Shown piece by piece: positions 1 through 7,656 of a stretch of 64,000 nt of DNA (its first letter is position 1; each line of letters starts with the position of its first letter). The translations under genes were made by a program, and so were the position numbers. Source of the stretch: Oscillospiraceae bacterium (lineage in GTDB: Bacteria; Bacillota; Clostridia; Christensenellales; QALW01); contig CP091722.1 of assembly GCA_022009755.1 (NCBI GenBank), positions 2,116,001 through 2,180,000 on the forward strand. Reading direction: 5' to 3'. Under the pieces are notes generated by a model. It searched no databases. It was not told where the DNA came from and worked only from the letters and a program-made list of their open reading frames with translations.

Positions 1-150
1 CTCCGTGAGGGCCTTTGCACTTTCTTCGGTTACAAGCTGCACCTCGGCGGTTTCGGCGGCGCTGCTGCTCACTGCCGTATTATTGATATCCGCTGTCGTA
101 CTGTTTTCGGCATTTGCAGCGATATTGTTTTTATCGGTTGAGGTATTCAT
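1..150 (-). CDS. Unknown protein, N-terminal 50 residues only (cut by window edge)
   Basis: Reading leftward from an ATG at 150, fifty codons stay open to the window edge. The peptide starts MNTSTDKNNIAAN and is rich in Ser, Thr, Ala and Asn, with no hydrophobic segment, so this end is soluble and probably disordered. No family can be named from it. A very good promoter (252-280) points at it and the leader is about 95 bases long. Only a weak ribosome site (GGTGAT) precedes the ATG. Composition fits a flexible tail before a domain that lies outside the window. Confidence 0.6.
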   Translation of the reverse strand, partial: MNTSTDKNNIAANAENSTTADINNTAVSSSAAETAEVQLVTEESAKALTE

Positions 151-251
151 GATATCACCGGCTTTATTTATATTTAATTTGTGTATTCCGCGCCGCACGG
201 CACTTTTTTAAGAAATGCGGCGACTGCTGCGGGTGGGATACAAGCCGTATA

Positions 252-280
252 ATAATACAATAAACCGCGCGCTTTGTCAA
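252..280 (-). promoter_or_regulatory. Sigma-A type promoter for the leftward gene at 150
   Basis: On the minus strand TTGACA (275-280) is followed after 17 bases by TATTAT (252-257). The -35 box is perfect and the spacing is optimal. It faces the CDS starting at 150. Confidence 0.7.
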
Positions 281-334
281 TAATGGCATGGGCGACGGGA
301 TATCGCATCGGAATTTCCCGAAAAAATGAAAGAA

Positions 335-2366
335 TTATTTTTCGGACCGAGTGCTATCGTATATACAGCTGTTGTCGACGCTTTTTACGGCAGCGGAGGT
401 GCGGGCATCCCAGAGAAAGAGGGAAAAGCGGAGAGCGGAGGGGTGAGTGTCAAGATATTCAAATATTGCGTTCATGGCTTTTTCCTTAGCCTGCTGCCCG
501 GTGTGACGGTCAAAGCGCAGCACAAAGGCATCGCAGAAGATATCGCGGCTTATTACTTTGCGCACCAAACAGACCGATTCGATACGGCCGTTTCCAGCTT
601 TGAGCATATAGGCGAGTATATCGTCAAGCAGCTCCTTGGGCAGGGGAGAGGGTACAAGCTCGTCCGATGCGTCAAGCGTTTGTGTAAGATCAAGCTCCTC
701 CTTTTCCCGAAGCAGGGCGGCGCTTACCTGACGGTAATGTGCAAGCTCGGCTTCCAGCCCGCATTGACAGCAGAAGGTACCTATAAGCTCAAGGGCCTCG
801 GGGGTGCATTCGGGATCTTTCTCAATGGCGTCATAAAGCAGAGCGATGCCGGAGGGGTCGTAACGCTTAAGCAGAATGGAGCCCTTTATAAAAAGGGCAT
901 ATGCGGATGCGCCCGTAAGGGCGGGGTCGGAAAGAGTGCGGTCGCAAACGGCGATGGCCTGATCAAAGCGGTCGAGGGCAACAAGGGAGGAAATGATGCT
1001 CTTGACGGTTTCGTGGCTGAGGGGGCAGCCGTTGTTTTCCCAATCCGTAATTTTTTTCAGAGGCTCAAGGTAGGATTCGCTGCGCATGGCTTGATAATCG
1101 TTAAGCAGCATTTCGTAAACGGTGTTATCGCAGGTGTCCAGGGCGCGCCGGCATTCTGCGGTGAAGGTGTCGCTGCCGGAGGGAAAGCTGATGTCAAGGA
1201 CGGGATTGCCCAGCATTTCAATGCGGCGGCGCAGTATGGGCTGCGCGTTGCGGGGCTGTATTTCGTTTTTGTCCAGCCCTTCCCAAAACTCCCTGCGGGA
1301 GGGCAGCACCTTAAGGAAAAGCTCAAGCCGGGAGCGGAGATAGCTGCGGGGAGGGTTTTCATAGGCAAATTCGCTTTTGGGCATAAGGAGGCAAAGCTCC
1401 TGTTCAAAATGAGCGTAGAAGCTGATTTTTGTAAGGGCTGCTGCTGCGGCTGCCCGGCCGTTTTGCGTGTTATCGGCAGAATCGGAAGGAGCGCCCTGCA
1501 CGGCGGCGTTTTCCTCGATCAGTTCAGAGCTGCATTTGCGGAAAAGCTCGAATTCAAGCATGAATTCCGTTTCCGGGCCGCAAAACAGAAGGGAGAAGAA
1601 GCCGCCGGTATTATCCAGCATAATAAACAGCGTTTGGCAGCTTTTTGCAAGCAGATTATAGGAAAGACGGGAAAACTCGTGCAGCAGCACCTGATACAGC
1701 TCGTCACGGTGCAGCAGATTGAGAAGGGGGGCGCCGAGCTGAAGCGTTATGCGCCCGCAGGCGGTTACGGAGGTGCCGCAGTCCGTCTGCATGCCTATAT
1801 CAAAGCGGCGGCGGCATCCGGCCGCCGCTGCGGCGCGGCGGGCAAGGGCGAAAATTTCCGGATAATCATGCCTGCGAAGCTGCATTTTTTTGTTTTTCGG
1901 GAAAAAAGGCGGAATGATTCGGCTGAAAACGGCCGAAAGCACAAAAACGGATATAACGGCAACGGGAATTGCGGCGGCTGCCGATTTCGCGGAAAAGAAG
2001 GCGGCGCCCAGTGCAACGGTCGTATAGGCGGCGTAGCAGCAGCGGCACAGCCTGCCGAGCCGGGCTAATTTGGCGGCGGCTGCGGCGGGGGAGGCGGATA
2101 TTTCTTCTTTTTTGGCACGATACAGCTCTTCGCGCCGGGTGACATCAACATCGAGAGCGCGTTTACAGCGCAGCATATGCACAAGACTTATGGCCGTCAG
2201 CGCGGCAAAAAGCAGGCCCGACAGCAGCAGTGCGGGAAGCGCGGCGCTTTCATTTGCAAAAAAACAGACCAGCAGTGTCGGCGGCGGTGACAAGCACAAG
2301 GGCTGCAAGAAAACAGAGGCTTTTATAAAGCACGGAATATGCAGAGTTTTTTTTGTTTGGTTTCAT
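335..2366 (-). CDS. Degenerate M48-like (HtpX-type) membrane protein, frame broken near its start
   Basis: A large membrane protein with a repeat-like helical C-terminal half. After two hydrophobic segments near the N-terminus and another pair around residues 90-130, the motif VLLHEFSRLS sits where M48 peptidases have HExxH; the second zinc His is Arg here, so proteolysis is doubtful. The C-terminal ~250 residues (for example LDRFDQAIAVCDRTL) look TPR-like. The open frame from TTG 2308 lacks a sensible start. ATG 2366 reads MKPNKKNSAYSVLYK plus a membrane segment and joins the main frame if the seven-A run at 2258-2264 (+ strand) is one base too long, giving 676 residues. No strong ribosome site is seen. 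A cell-envelope role is likely; the exact function is unknown. Confidence 0.7.
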
Positions 2367-2545
2367 AAAGCGGTATCTGGAAATTCGCCGGGTAGTTTTT
2401 ATGCCGGCGGCATAGCGGCGGAATCCGTAAAAATGCGTTTTTTATGCGGTTTTTACTGTTTGCCGAATTAGCTGCGGCGCTGTTATGCGCATTGGATGTG
2501 CGAAAAATGTAAAGCTAACCGTCGGCGCTGCTGCGAAATTCGGAC

Positions 2546-2574
2546 TTACTGCATTAAGCAGCATGTATTATAAT
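2546..2574 (+). promoter_or_regulatory. Promoter for the SPFH gene
   Basis: TTACTG (2546-2551), 17-base spacer, TATAAT (2569-2574). The start site would be near 2581, leaving a leader of ~120 bases before the ATG at 2701. Confidence 0.6.
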
Positions 2575-2592
2575 AGCATAAATATCCGTTAA

Positions 2593-2608
2593 ATGCAAGT
2601 ATTTGCAT
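2593..2608. promoter_or_regulatory. Inverted repeat ATGCAA-N4-TTGCAT, operator candidate
   Basis: A perfect 6-bp dyad with a 4-base centre lies about 20 bases downstream of the -10 box at 2569, where a repressor could block elongation of the SPFH transcript. The regulator is unknown. Confidence 0.35.
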
Positions 2609-2700
2609 GTGTGTAAAAGGAAGTGCCGGGTTATGAATATGTTGACTTTGGAGGGCGGAGGAATTATAATAAAGAAAATATGAATATCAGGGGGTATATT

Positions 2701-3684
2701 ATGGGCTTTGTTTATGTGATCATAGGTATTGCGGTGCTTGCGATTATTATAGTGCTGGCAAACTTACGGGTAGTGCCGCAGGCAACGGAGTTTGTGGTGG
2801 AGCTTTTGGGAAAATACAGAACCACATGGAAGGCGGGGCTGCATTGCAAGATACCTTTTTTTGAGCGCGTGGCAAAACGGGTGACGCTCAAGGAGCAGGT
2901 GCTGGATTCACCGCCGCAGCCGGTTATTACAAAGGATAATGTTACCATGCAGATAGACACCGTGGTATATTACAGAATATTTGATTCAAAGCTTTACGCA
3001 TACGGTGCGGTAAACCCGATAGGGGCGCTGGAAAACCTGACGGCAACCACGCTGAGAAACCTTGTAGGCGAGCTGGAGCTGGACGGCACTCTTACATCAA
3101 GAGACACCATAAACGGCAAAATGACCGCTATTTTGGACGAGGCCACCGATCAGTGGGGAATAAAGGTGGGACGCGTAGAGCTTAAGAACATCATTCCTCC
3201 CGCGGAAATACAGCGTTCCATGGAAAAGCAGATGAAGGCGGAGCGCGACAGGCGCGAAACGCTGCTTCAGGCAGAAGGGCACAAGGCGGCGGCCATTACC
3301 CGCGCCGAGGGTGACAAGCAGGCGATGATACTTGCCGCAGAGGGCGAAAGGGATGCCCGCATAGCCCGTGCGGAGGGTGAGGCAAGGGCGATATATCTTG
3401 CCAAAAAGGCGGAGGCAGACGGCATACGCGCAATAAGGGAAGCGGGTGCCGATGCAGCCGTATTGGAGATGAAGAAATATGAAACGCTGGTTGCCATGGC
3501 AAACGGACGCGCTTCAAAGCTGATAGTGCCTACGGATGCGGTGAATGCCGTTAAGGCAAATGTGCTGTTTTCCGAGACGACCGGCATAGGCGATGTTACA
3601 AAGGAAGCGGAGCCTGAGCCGGAACCCGAGAAAACGGATGCCTGCTGCGAACGCTTTGCAGAACACGACACGGACGCGGATTAA
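2701..3684 (+). CDS. SPFH/band 7 membrane scaffold protein (stomatin/QmcA-like)
   Basis: SPFH proteins form membrane microdomain scaffolds and often regulate membrane proteases. The 327-residue product has one N-terminal membrane helix (about residues 3-23), then the band 7 domain (motifs VPQATEFVVELLGKY and DNVTMQIDTVVYYRI), then a long Ala/Glu/Arg helical stretch with repeated RAEGE-type heptads typical of stomatin coiled coils, and an acidic tail with a Cys-Cys pair. The start at 2701 is chosen because AGGGGG lies five bases upstream; in-frame ATGs further up lack a well-placed ribosome site. It is monocistronic. No NfeD partner is visible next to it, so it is closer to the QmcA/HflC-like type than to an nfeD-linked one. 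Confidence 0.9.
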   Translation: MGFVYVIIGIAVLAIIIVLANLRVVPQATEFVVELLGKYRTTWKAGLHCKIPFFERVAKRVTLKEQVLDSPPQPVITKDNVTMQIDTVVYYRIFDSKLYAYGAVNPIGALENLTATTLRNLVGELELDGTLTSRDTINGKMTAILDEATDQWGIKVGRVELKNIIPPAEIQRSMEKQMKAERDRRETLLQAEGHKAAAITRAEGDKQAMILAAEGERDARIARAEGEARAIYLAKKAEADGIRAIREAGADAAVLEMKKYETLVAMANGRASKLIVPTDAVNAVKANVLFSETTGIGDVTKEAEPEPEPEKTDACCERFAEHDTDAD

Positions 3685-3916
3685 TACGCGAGCTTAAAAC
3701 GCGCTTGAGGCTTTGCGAAAGGTTGCGGCAAATTGAGCCTGAGGTTAAATATCGGTTGATACGCGGAAGCCGAATTATCAGCGTGAAATGCGGCTTGCGG
3801 TTAATGAAAGAACGGACAAATGCCAAAGCATTAAAAACGCCTGCGGCGAGATTCAGACATGAGCATTAAACATGCGGGAATGCAATTTGTTTTGAATCAA
3901 TCAGAATCGACGATAT

Positions 3917-3957
3917 GAAAAAGAGGCGCGCTGTTCAAAGCGCACCTCTTAATTTTT
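3917..3957. terminator. Bidirectional intrinsic terminator
   Basis: A 12-bp stem (3921-3932 with 3939-3950, one mismatch) is flanked by A runs on the left and a T run on the right. It can end the leftward secreted-protein gene stopping at 3967 and any rightward read-through from the SPFH gene. Confidence 0.7.
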
Positions 3958-3966
3958 TATTACTGA

Positions 3967-4716
3967 TTAAACAACTGTATTTTTGCGGCGCATAATAGCT
4001 ATAACCGCTGCCGTAAGCGCTGCCGCGGCCGCTATGCAATATGCGAAGACGGATACATCGGCGGTTTGGCTGGAACCTTCGGAATAAACGGCAATTTCGC
4101 CGAAGGCAACGCCGGGAGCACCGTTTCCCACCACATAAATGGGGGTATTGGGCTGGCTGACGCTTACATCAAAGGCCTTGTTTGAGCCATTGTTGGCGAC
4201 ATATGCGCTAAAGGGTATGAACACGGTGCCGTCAAAGCCGGCAGGAACATTGATGACTCCCTGATTGAAGCCGTCGTTCCACTGCGTGGTTATTTTTTGT
4301 TTGCCGTCCTTATCGTAAAGGAAGCATTCGGCATCTTTTTTGAGGATGTGGTTTGTTCCGTCGGCAGAGTTGTCGTTAAAGCCCAAGGTGATAACGGCGG
4401 TATTTTCGGTTCTGAAGCTGAAGGCTATACCGGAAGCGGTTTTGAATTTTGCCTGCGCTTCATTGCTGAAGTTTCCGAAGGCGCCCCACACATTTTTTGA
4501 AAAGATTACATAGCCGCTCTTTACGGTGACCTCACAGTCGCCGCCGCCGGTCCAAAAGCCCAGAGCGGAGGCTGCTGCGGTCTGGTCCCCGAGGCTTGTA
4601 AAATCATACACGACTTCGGTTTTGCAGTTTTTCGGCGCAGCCGGCGCGGCAAACGCGCTTACTGCCGTAAGCATAACAAGCAGTGCAAGAGAGATGGCAA
4701 GAATAACTTTTTTCAT
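3967..4716 (-). CDS. Secreted, C-terminally membrane-anchored protein with a beta-sandwich-like (carbohydrate-binding-like) module
   Basis: The 249-residue product has a signal peptide (MKKVILAISLALLVMLTA, cut after SAFA), one extracellular domain and a C-terminal membrane helix followed by MRRKNTVV, so it is displayed on the outer face of the membrane. Near its middle is a block DGK...VPAGFDGTVFIPF that recurs in the neighbours at 4820-5589, 5832-7325 and 37856-38811; it resembles jelly-roll binding modules but I cannot name a Pfam family. The start at 4716 follows AAGGAGG by 8 bases. A direct repeat GGTATACAA lies upstream (4785-4803). A sugar- or glycan-binding role is inferred from context only. 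Confidence 0.75.
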   Translation of the reverse strand: MKKVILAISLALLVMLTAVSAFAAPAAPKNCKTEVVYDFTSLGDQTAAASALGFWTGGGDCEVTVKSGYVIFSKNVWGAFGNFSNEAQAKFKTASGIAFSFRTENTAVITLGFNDNSADGTNHILKKDAECFLYDKDGKQKITTQWNDGFNQGVINVPAGFDGTVFIPFSAYVANNGSNKAFDVSVSQPNTPIYVVGNGAPGVAFGEIAVYSEGSSQTADVSVFAYCIAAAAALTAAVIAIMRRKNTVV

Positions 4717-4784
4717 ATAAATTCCTCCTTGTAATATTTGTTTTTTACTATTATTATTGCAAAAAAAGCAACATAAACAATTAA

Positions 4785-4803
4785 GGTATACAACGGTATA
4801 CAA
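4785..4803. repeat. Tandem GGTATACAA direct repeat (10-bp period), operator candidate
   Basis: Two exact copies of GGTATACAA (4785-4793 and 4795-4803) start ten bases apart, each holding the palindrome GTATAC. They lie about 70 bases upstream of the start codon at 4716, on one face of the helix, in the region expected to hold the promoter of that gene. Confidence 0.4.
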
Positions 4804-4819
4804 TTTCAGCACGGCATGA

Positions 4820-5589
4820 CTATTCGGCCGGGGCGAGACAGAAATCACTAAGGGAAATGCTTTGTGCATCGGCAGCATTTGAAAACCGTATATCAAGGCT
4901 GAACCCGATTACATGGGCAAGCTCGCCGTCCGTAACCGTTCCCTCCCACCACGGCACCTGACCGGTAAGGGGATAATATGCAAAGCCGCTGAAGCCCGCA
5001 GGAATGCAGAGGTGAGTTTCCCCAGTGTGGTTTGCGGCATCGACATCGGCGGAATCGTCGGTATATACCGCTTCTTTTTTGCCCGTAAGGGTTATAAGCT
5101 GTGCGCCCGAAGGATTAAGACAGCCGCTTTTGCCGTCGGCGGTAACCAAAAGCACGGCGATATTTGCATCGGATTCACCGGTGTTTTCGATGCGTATACG
5201 CATATAGCCGCTGTCGGAGGCCCGGCTCATTGCATTTTTTATCGAGTCCCCGGCCGAAAGCTGCATGTTAATGACGCCGTACGACATTTCGCCGCTTATG
5301 TTCAGCACAAGCGTGTTATCGGTTACGGAATACTCCGGTGCGGCAAAGCCGTAGGCGCTCAGATCGAAATGAGACGGAAAGAGCGGAAAAATCAAACAGT
5401 GAAGTGCCTGCTGCAGGCGAAAAGCCGGGTTCCGGCGTTAAAACCGGATCAGGCGTCACGGTATTTTCCGCATCTCCCCCTGGAGACTTCCGGCAGGGCG
5501 GAAGGAGTGGCGGAAGGACTGCTTGGTGTGCAGCCGACCATGATTACGGCCGTGAGAAGTGCCAATAAAACAAGAAAGGGCTTTTGCAT
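4820..5589 (-). CDS. Lipoprotein with the same beta-sandwich-like module, two frame breaks
   Basis: The true start is ATG 5589, seven bases after AAGGAGA. It reads MQKPFLVLLALLTAVIMVGC, a lipoprotein signal with the lipidated Cys at 20, then a Pro/Thr/Ser linker. The frame breaks at the five-C run 5476-5480 and the five-A run 5387-5391 (+ strand); dropping one base at each gives one 255-residue protein. The C-terminal half carries HLCIPAGFSGFAYYPLTGQ and ends LSDFCLAPAE, clearly related to the module in the 3967-4716 gene and to residues 256-355 of the LysR protein encoded next door. Function is unknown. A surface glycan-binding role fits the context. Confidence 0.65.
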
Positions 5590-5653
5590 GTGCTTTCTCC
5601 TTGATTGGTATTATTGTGTTGCTGCATATCAATCGGGGCAATTCAACAATACT

Positions 5654-5681
5654 ATTTTAGCATAACGCCTTTATTAAGCAA
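5654..5681 (-). promoter_or_regulatory. Promoter for the lipoprotein gene starting at 5589
   Basis: On the minus strand TTGCTT (5676-5681), 16-base spacer, TAAAAT (5654-5659). The predicted start leaves a leader of about 60 bases. Confidence 0.5.
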
Positions 5682-5831
5682 AGAGCGGCGGTTATATCAA
5701 ATAGAGATGCCATCATATGATTTTTATATTATAACCGATAACGCCGCAAAGGTTAAATGAAGGCGAAAGCGGTTATCGGAGCGCGGAGAACGACGCATTT
5801 CAAGTCTGTATGCCGGCGCGGAGACTGCCGC

Positions 5832-7325
5832 TTACGGGTGTGAAAGAAATTCCCGTATGAATTCCTCCGCAACGGGAGAGGCGATGCGGTCTGCGCAGGA
5901 AAGCACCATGAAGGAAGTGTCCATAATATTTTCGTTCAGCATTGCGGTATGCATTCGGTGCGCTTCAATTGCACCTATTGATACGGCAAGCGAGGGCAGC
6001 GAGGGGTTTATTATATGCACGCCCAAATAGCGGCTTTGCCCTATGGCGGGTATAAGCTTATTCTTAACCCAATCGGCGCGGATATGGATATTGTCTACAT
6101 ACTGACCGTTCTGGGGTACGGTTACGGTAAGCGCACGCGGGGTATCCGCAAACGGGCGTATGCTGACATCCGGCAGCAGCTGCCCGTAGAGGGACATATC
6201 CTCCGGACGGTAGCCGTTGATGCCGTCGGAAAAATCCTCAAGGGGCGGGGTATCGGGCAGATTGTCGGTAAGGCAGAAGCCGCCCACGGCGTACTGCTGC
6301 CCCTTCCGTGCGCCGTCCAGCCTGAAATCCAGTATCAGGGAGGTAAGATCGGCAAGAGAGGAGAGCCCCACCCGTGCATCCCCCTGACGGGATATGGGCA
6401 GAGTGGCGCCTGTTTCAAGCGGACACAGCAGCCAGCCGTCAAAGCCGCCGCGCAGCACTACGGAGACATTGCCGCGGTGCCCCGTGGCGCTGCAGGCATC
6501 GCAAAGCTCGGGGAAAATGCGTTTGCCGTCGGAGGTATATATGCGCATGCGGCTTGCGTCAAAATACGAACGCTTATCCTCAACCGCATAGGAGGCATAC
6601 CGCAATGCCATTGCATGCGGGATTATTGCGGCGCCCCGTCCGCGCACGGCAAGGTTTGCCGCAGTTTCATACTGCTCGCAGCAGGCGGCGATGTGCGTTT
6701 CGAAGCCGTGCATGGCGCAAAGATGCCGCCAGATGGACAGGCTGCGCCGGGTGATGCATACGGGAAGCTCCCTGAGATCGGGAAAGACGGCCGTATCGGG
6801 AAGGGAATAGCGGCCGTCGTAAAGCACTGCCATGGGCTCGCGGTTTTTATAGTGCACCCGGATATCGGAGCCGGGCACGGCGGAGGAGCTTATTATACCT
6901 ACATCGATGATCCCGGAGCGCAGGGCTTCGAGAACCTCGTTGCCGGAGCGTTCATAAAGCTCGTAGCGCACGGCGGGGAAACGGCGTCCGAAGGAGTGCA
7001 GCTGATTTTCCAGCACCGAGGAAAGGCAGGAGGAGCTGACGCCCAGCCGCAGTATGCCGCCCGAGCGGGCATCTTCATACAGGCGGTCCTTCATTTCGTT
7101 TTCCAGCCCGAGTATTCTTTTGGCGTATCGGTAAAAAAGCTCTCCGCGGTCCGTAAGGCACACGCCCTTGCGGCTGCGCACGAGCAGCGTGCAGCCGGTA
7201 TCGTCCTCAAGAGCCTTAAGCTGAAGAGACAATGCGCTTTGCGCTATATGCGCTTTGCGCGCCGCTGCCGATATGCTTTGCTCTTCTGCGACCGTTATGA
7301 AGTTTTTAAGAAAAGATGTATTCAT
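5832..7325 (-). CDS. LysR-family regulator with a ~200-residue inserted segment resembling the neighbouring surface module
   Basis: A transcription factor of 497 residues, where LysR proteins are usually about 300. Residues 1-62 are the winged HTH (FITVAEEQSISAAARKAHIAQ). Residues 90-250 match the periplasmic-binding-like effector domain up to RGRGAAIIPHAMALR. The last ~30 residues (SCADRIASPVAEEFIREFL) are the normal LysR end. Between them, about 250-455, lies extra sequence whose core (RIYTSDGK ... GGFDGWLLCPLETG ... GGFCLTD) lines up with the modules of the two surface proteins just downstream; a second, weaker copy may lie at 385-455. ATG 7325 is the start because upstream codons do not match LysR. 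The regulator probably controls this cluster and may sense a carbohydrate through the insert, which is inference. Confidence 0.8.
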   Translation of the reverse strand: MNTSFLKNFITVAEEQSISAAARKAHIAQSALSLQLKALEDDTGCTLLVRSRKGVCLTDRGELFYRYAKRILGLENEMKDRLYEDARSGGILRLGVSSSCLSSVLENQLHSFGRRFPAVRYELYERSGNEVLEALRSGIIDVGIISSSAVPGSDIRVHYKNREPMAVLYDGRYSLPDTAVFPDLRELPVCITRRSLSIWRHLCAMHGFETHIAACCEQYETAANLAVRGRGAAIIPHAMALRYASYAVEDKRSYFDASRMRIYTSDGKRIFPELCDACSATGHRGNVSVVLRGGFDGWLLCPLETGATLPISRQGDARVGLSSLADLTSLILDFRLDGARKGQQYAVGGFCLTDNLPDTPPLEDFSDGINGYRPEDMSLYGQLLPDVSIRPFADTPRALTVTVPQNGQYVDNIHIRADWVKNKLIPAIGQSRYLGVHIINPSLPSLAVSIGAIEAHRMHTAMLNENIMDTSFMVLSCADRIASPVAEEFIREFLSHP

Positions 7326-7656
7326 TTTATACTCCGTTTTTTTGACCAAAGGCGGCTGTTCGCTTTTTTCTATACGATCATATGAAAAACTTATGTTCCG
7401 TGTGTGCGCAGGTATTATAAAATAAATGCGAGGCGGCGAAAGAAAAAGCAGCGGTGCAAGTGTGCGGCGTATATGCCGTTGCATAATACAATACCAATAT
7501 GTATTACAATATATATTACAACATAATCCGTCGGATTGCAAGATGCCGGCGATATAAAATTGAGCACAGGCAATGCAAAAAGCATATTGCCGGCTTATTA
7601 AAGAGGGCGTTATACTGAAGATGCATTTGAAAAAGCGGTAAAAAGGAAAAACAGGG
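7326..7656. other. Divergent regulatory region between the LysR gene and the large lipoprotein gene (331 bp)
   Basis: It is AT-rich, with a leftward TATAAT at 7414-7419 for the LysR gene and a rightward promoter at 7587-7616. An AATAC-N6-GTATT dyad at 7490-7505 and repeated ATTACAA words at 7503-7521 are candidate regulator sites. No gene is seen. Confidence 0.45.
7587..7616 (+). promoter_or_regulatory. Promoter for the large lipoprotein gene
   Basis: TTGCCG (7587-7592), 18-base spacer, TATACT (7611-7616); the leader to the ATG at 7657 is ~35 bases. Confidence 0.55.

Larger units (their letters stand above)
2367..2700. other. Divergent intergenic region (334 bp)
   Basis: This separates the leftward M48-like gene from the rightward SPFH gene. 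It holds the rightward promoter at 2546-2574 and an inverted repeat at 2593-2608. I see no convincing leftward promoter and no RNA gene. Confidence 0.5.

Noticed and set aside
326..2068. Long open frame on the plus strand opposite the M48-like gene
   Set aside because: It is exactly antisense to a gene with clear membrane and motif features, has low-complexity Gly/Lys/Ala composition and no ribosome site; it arises from the GC-skewed codons of the real gene.
6015..7385. Plus-strand open frame of 456 codons opposite the LysR gene
   Set aside because: Antisense shadow; the minus strand encodes unmistakable LysR motifs.
7490..7505. AATAC-N6-GTATT dyad as a LysR T-N11-A box
   Set aside because: The T-to-A spacing is ten rather than eleven, so it is kept only as a weak candidate site in the intergenic entry.
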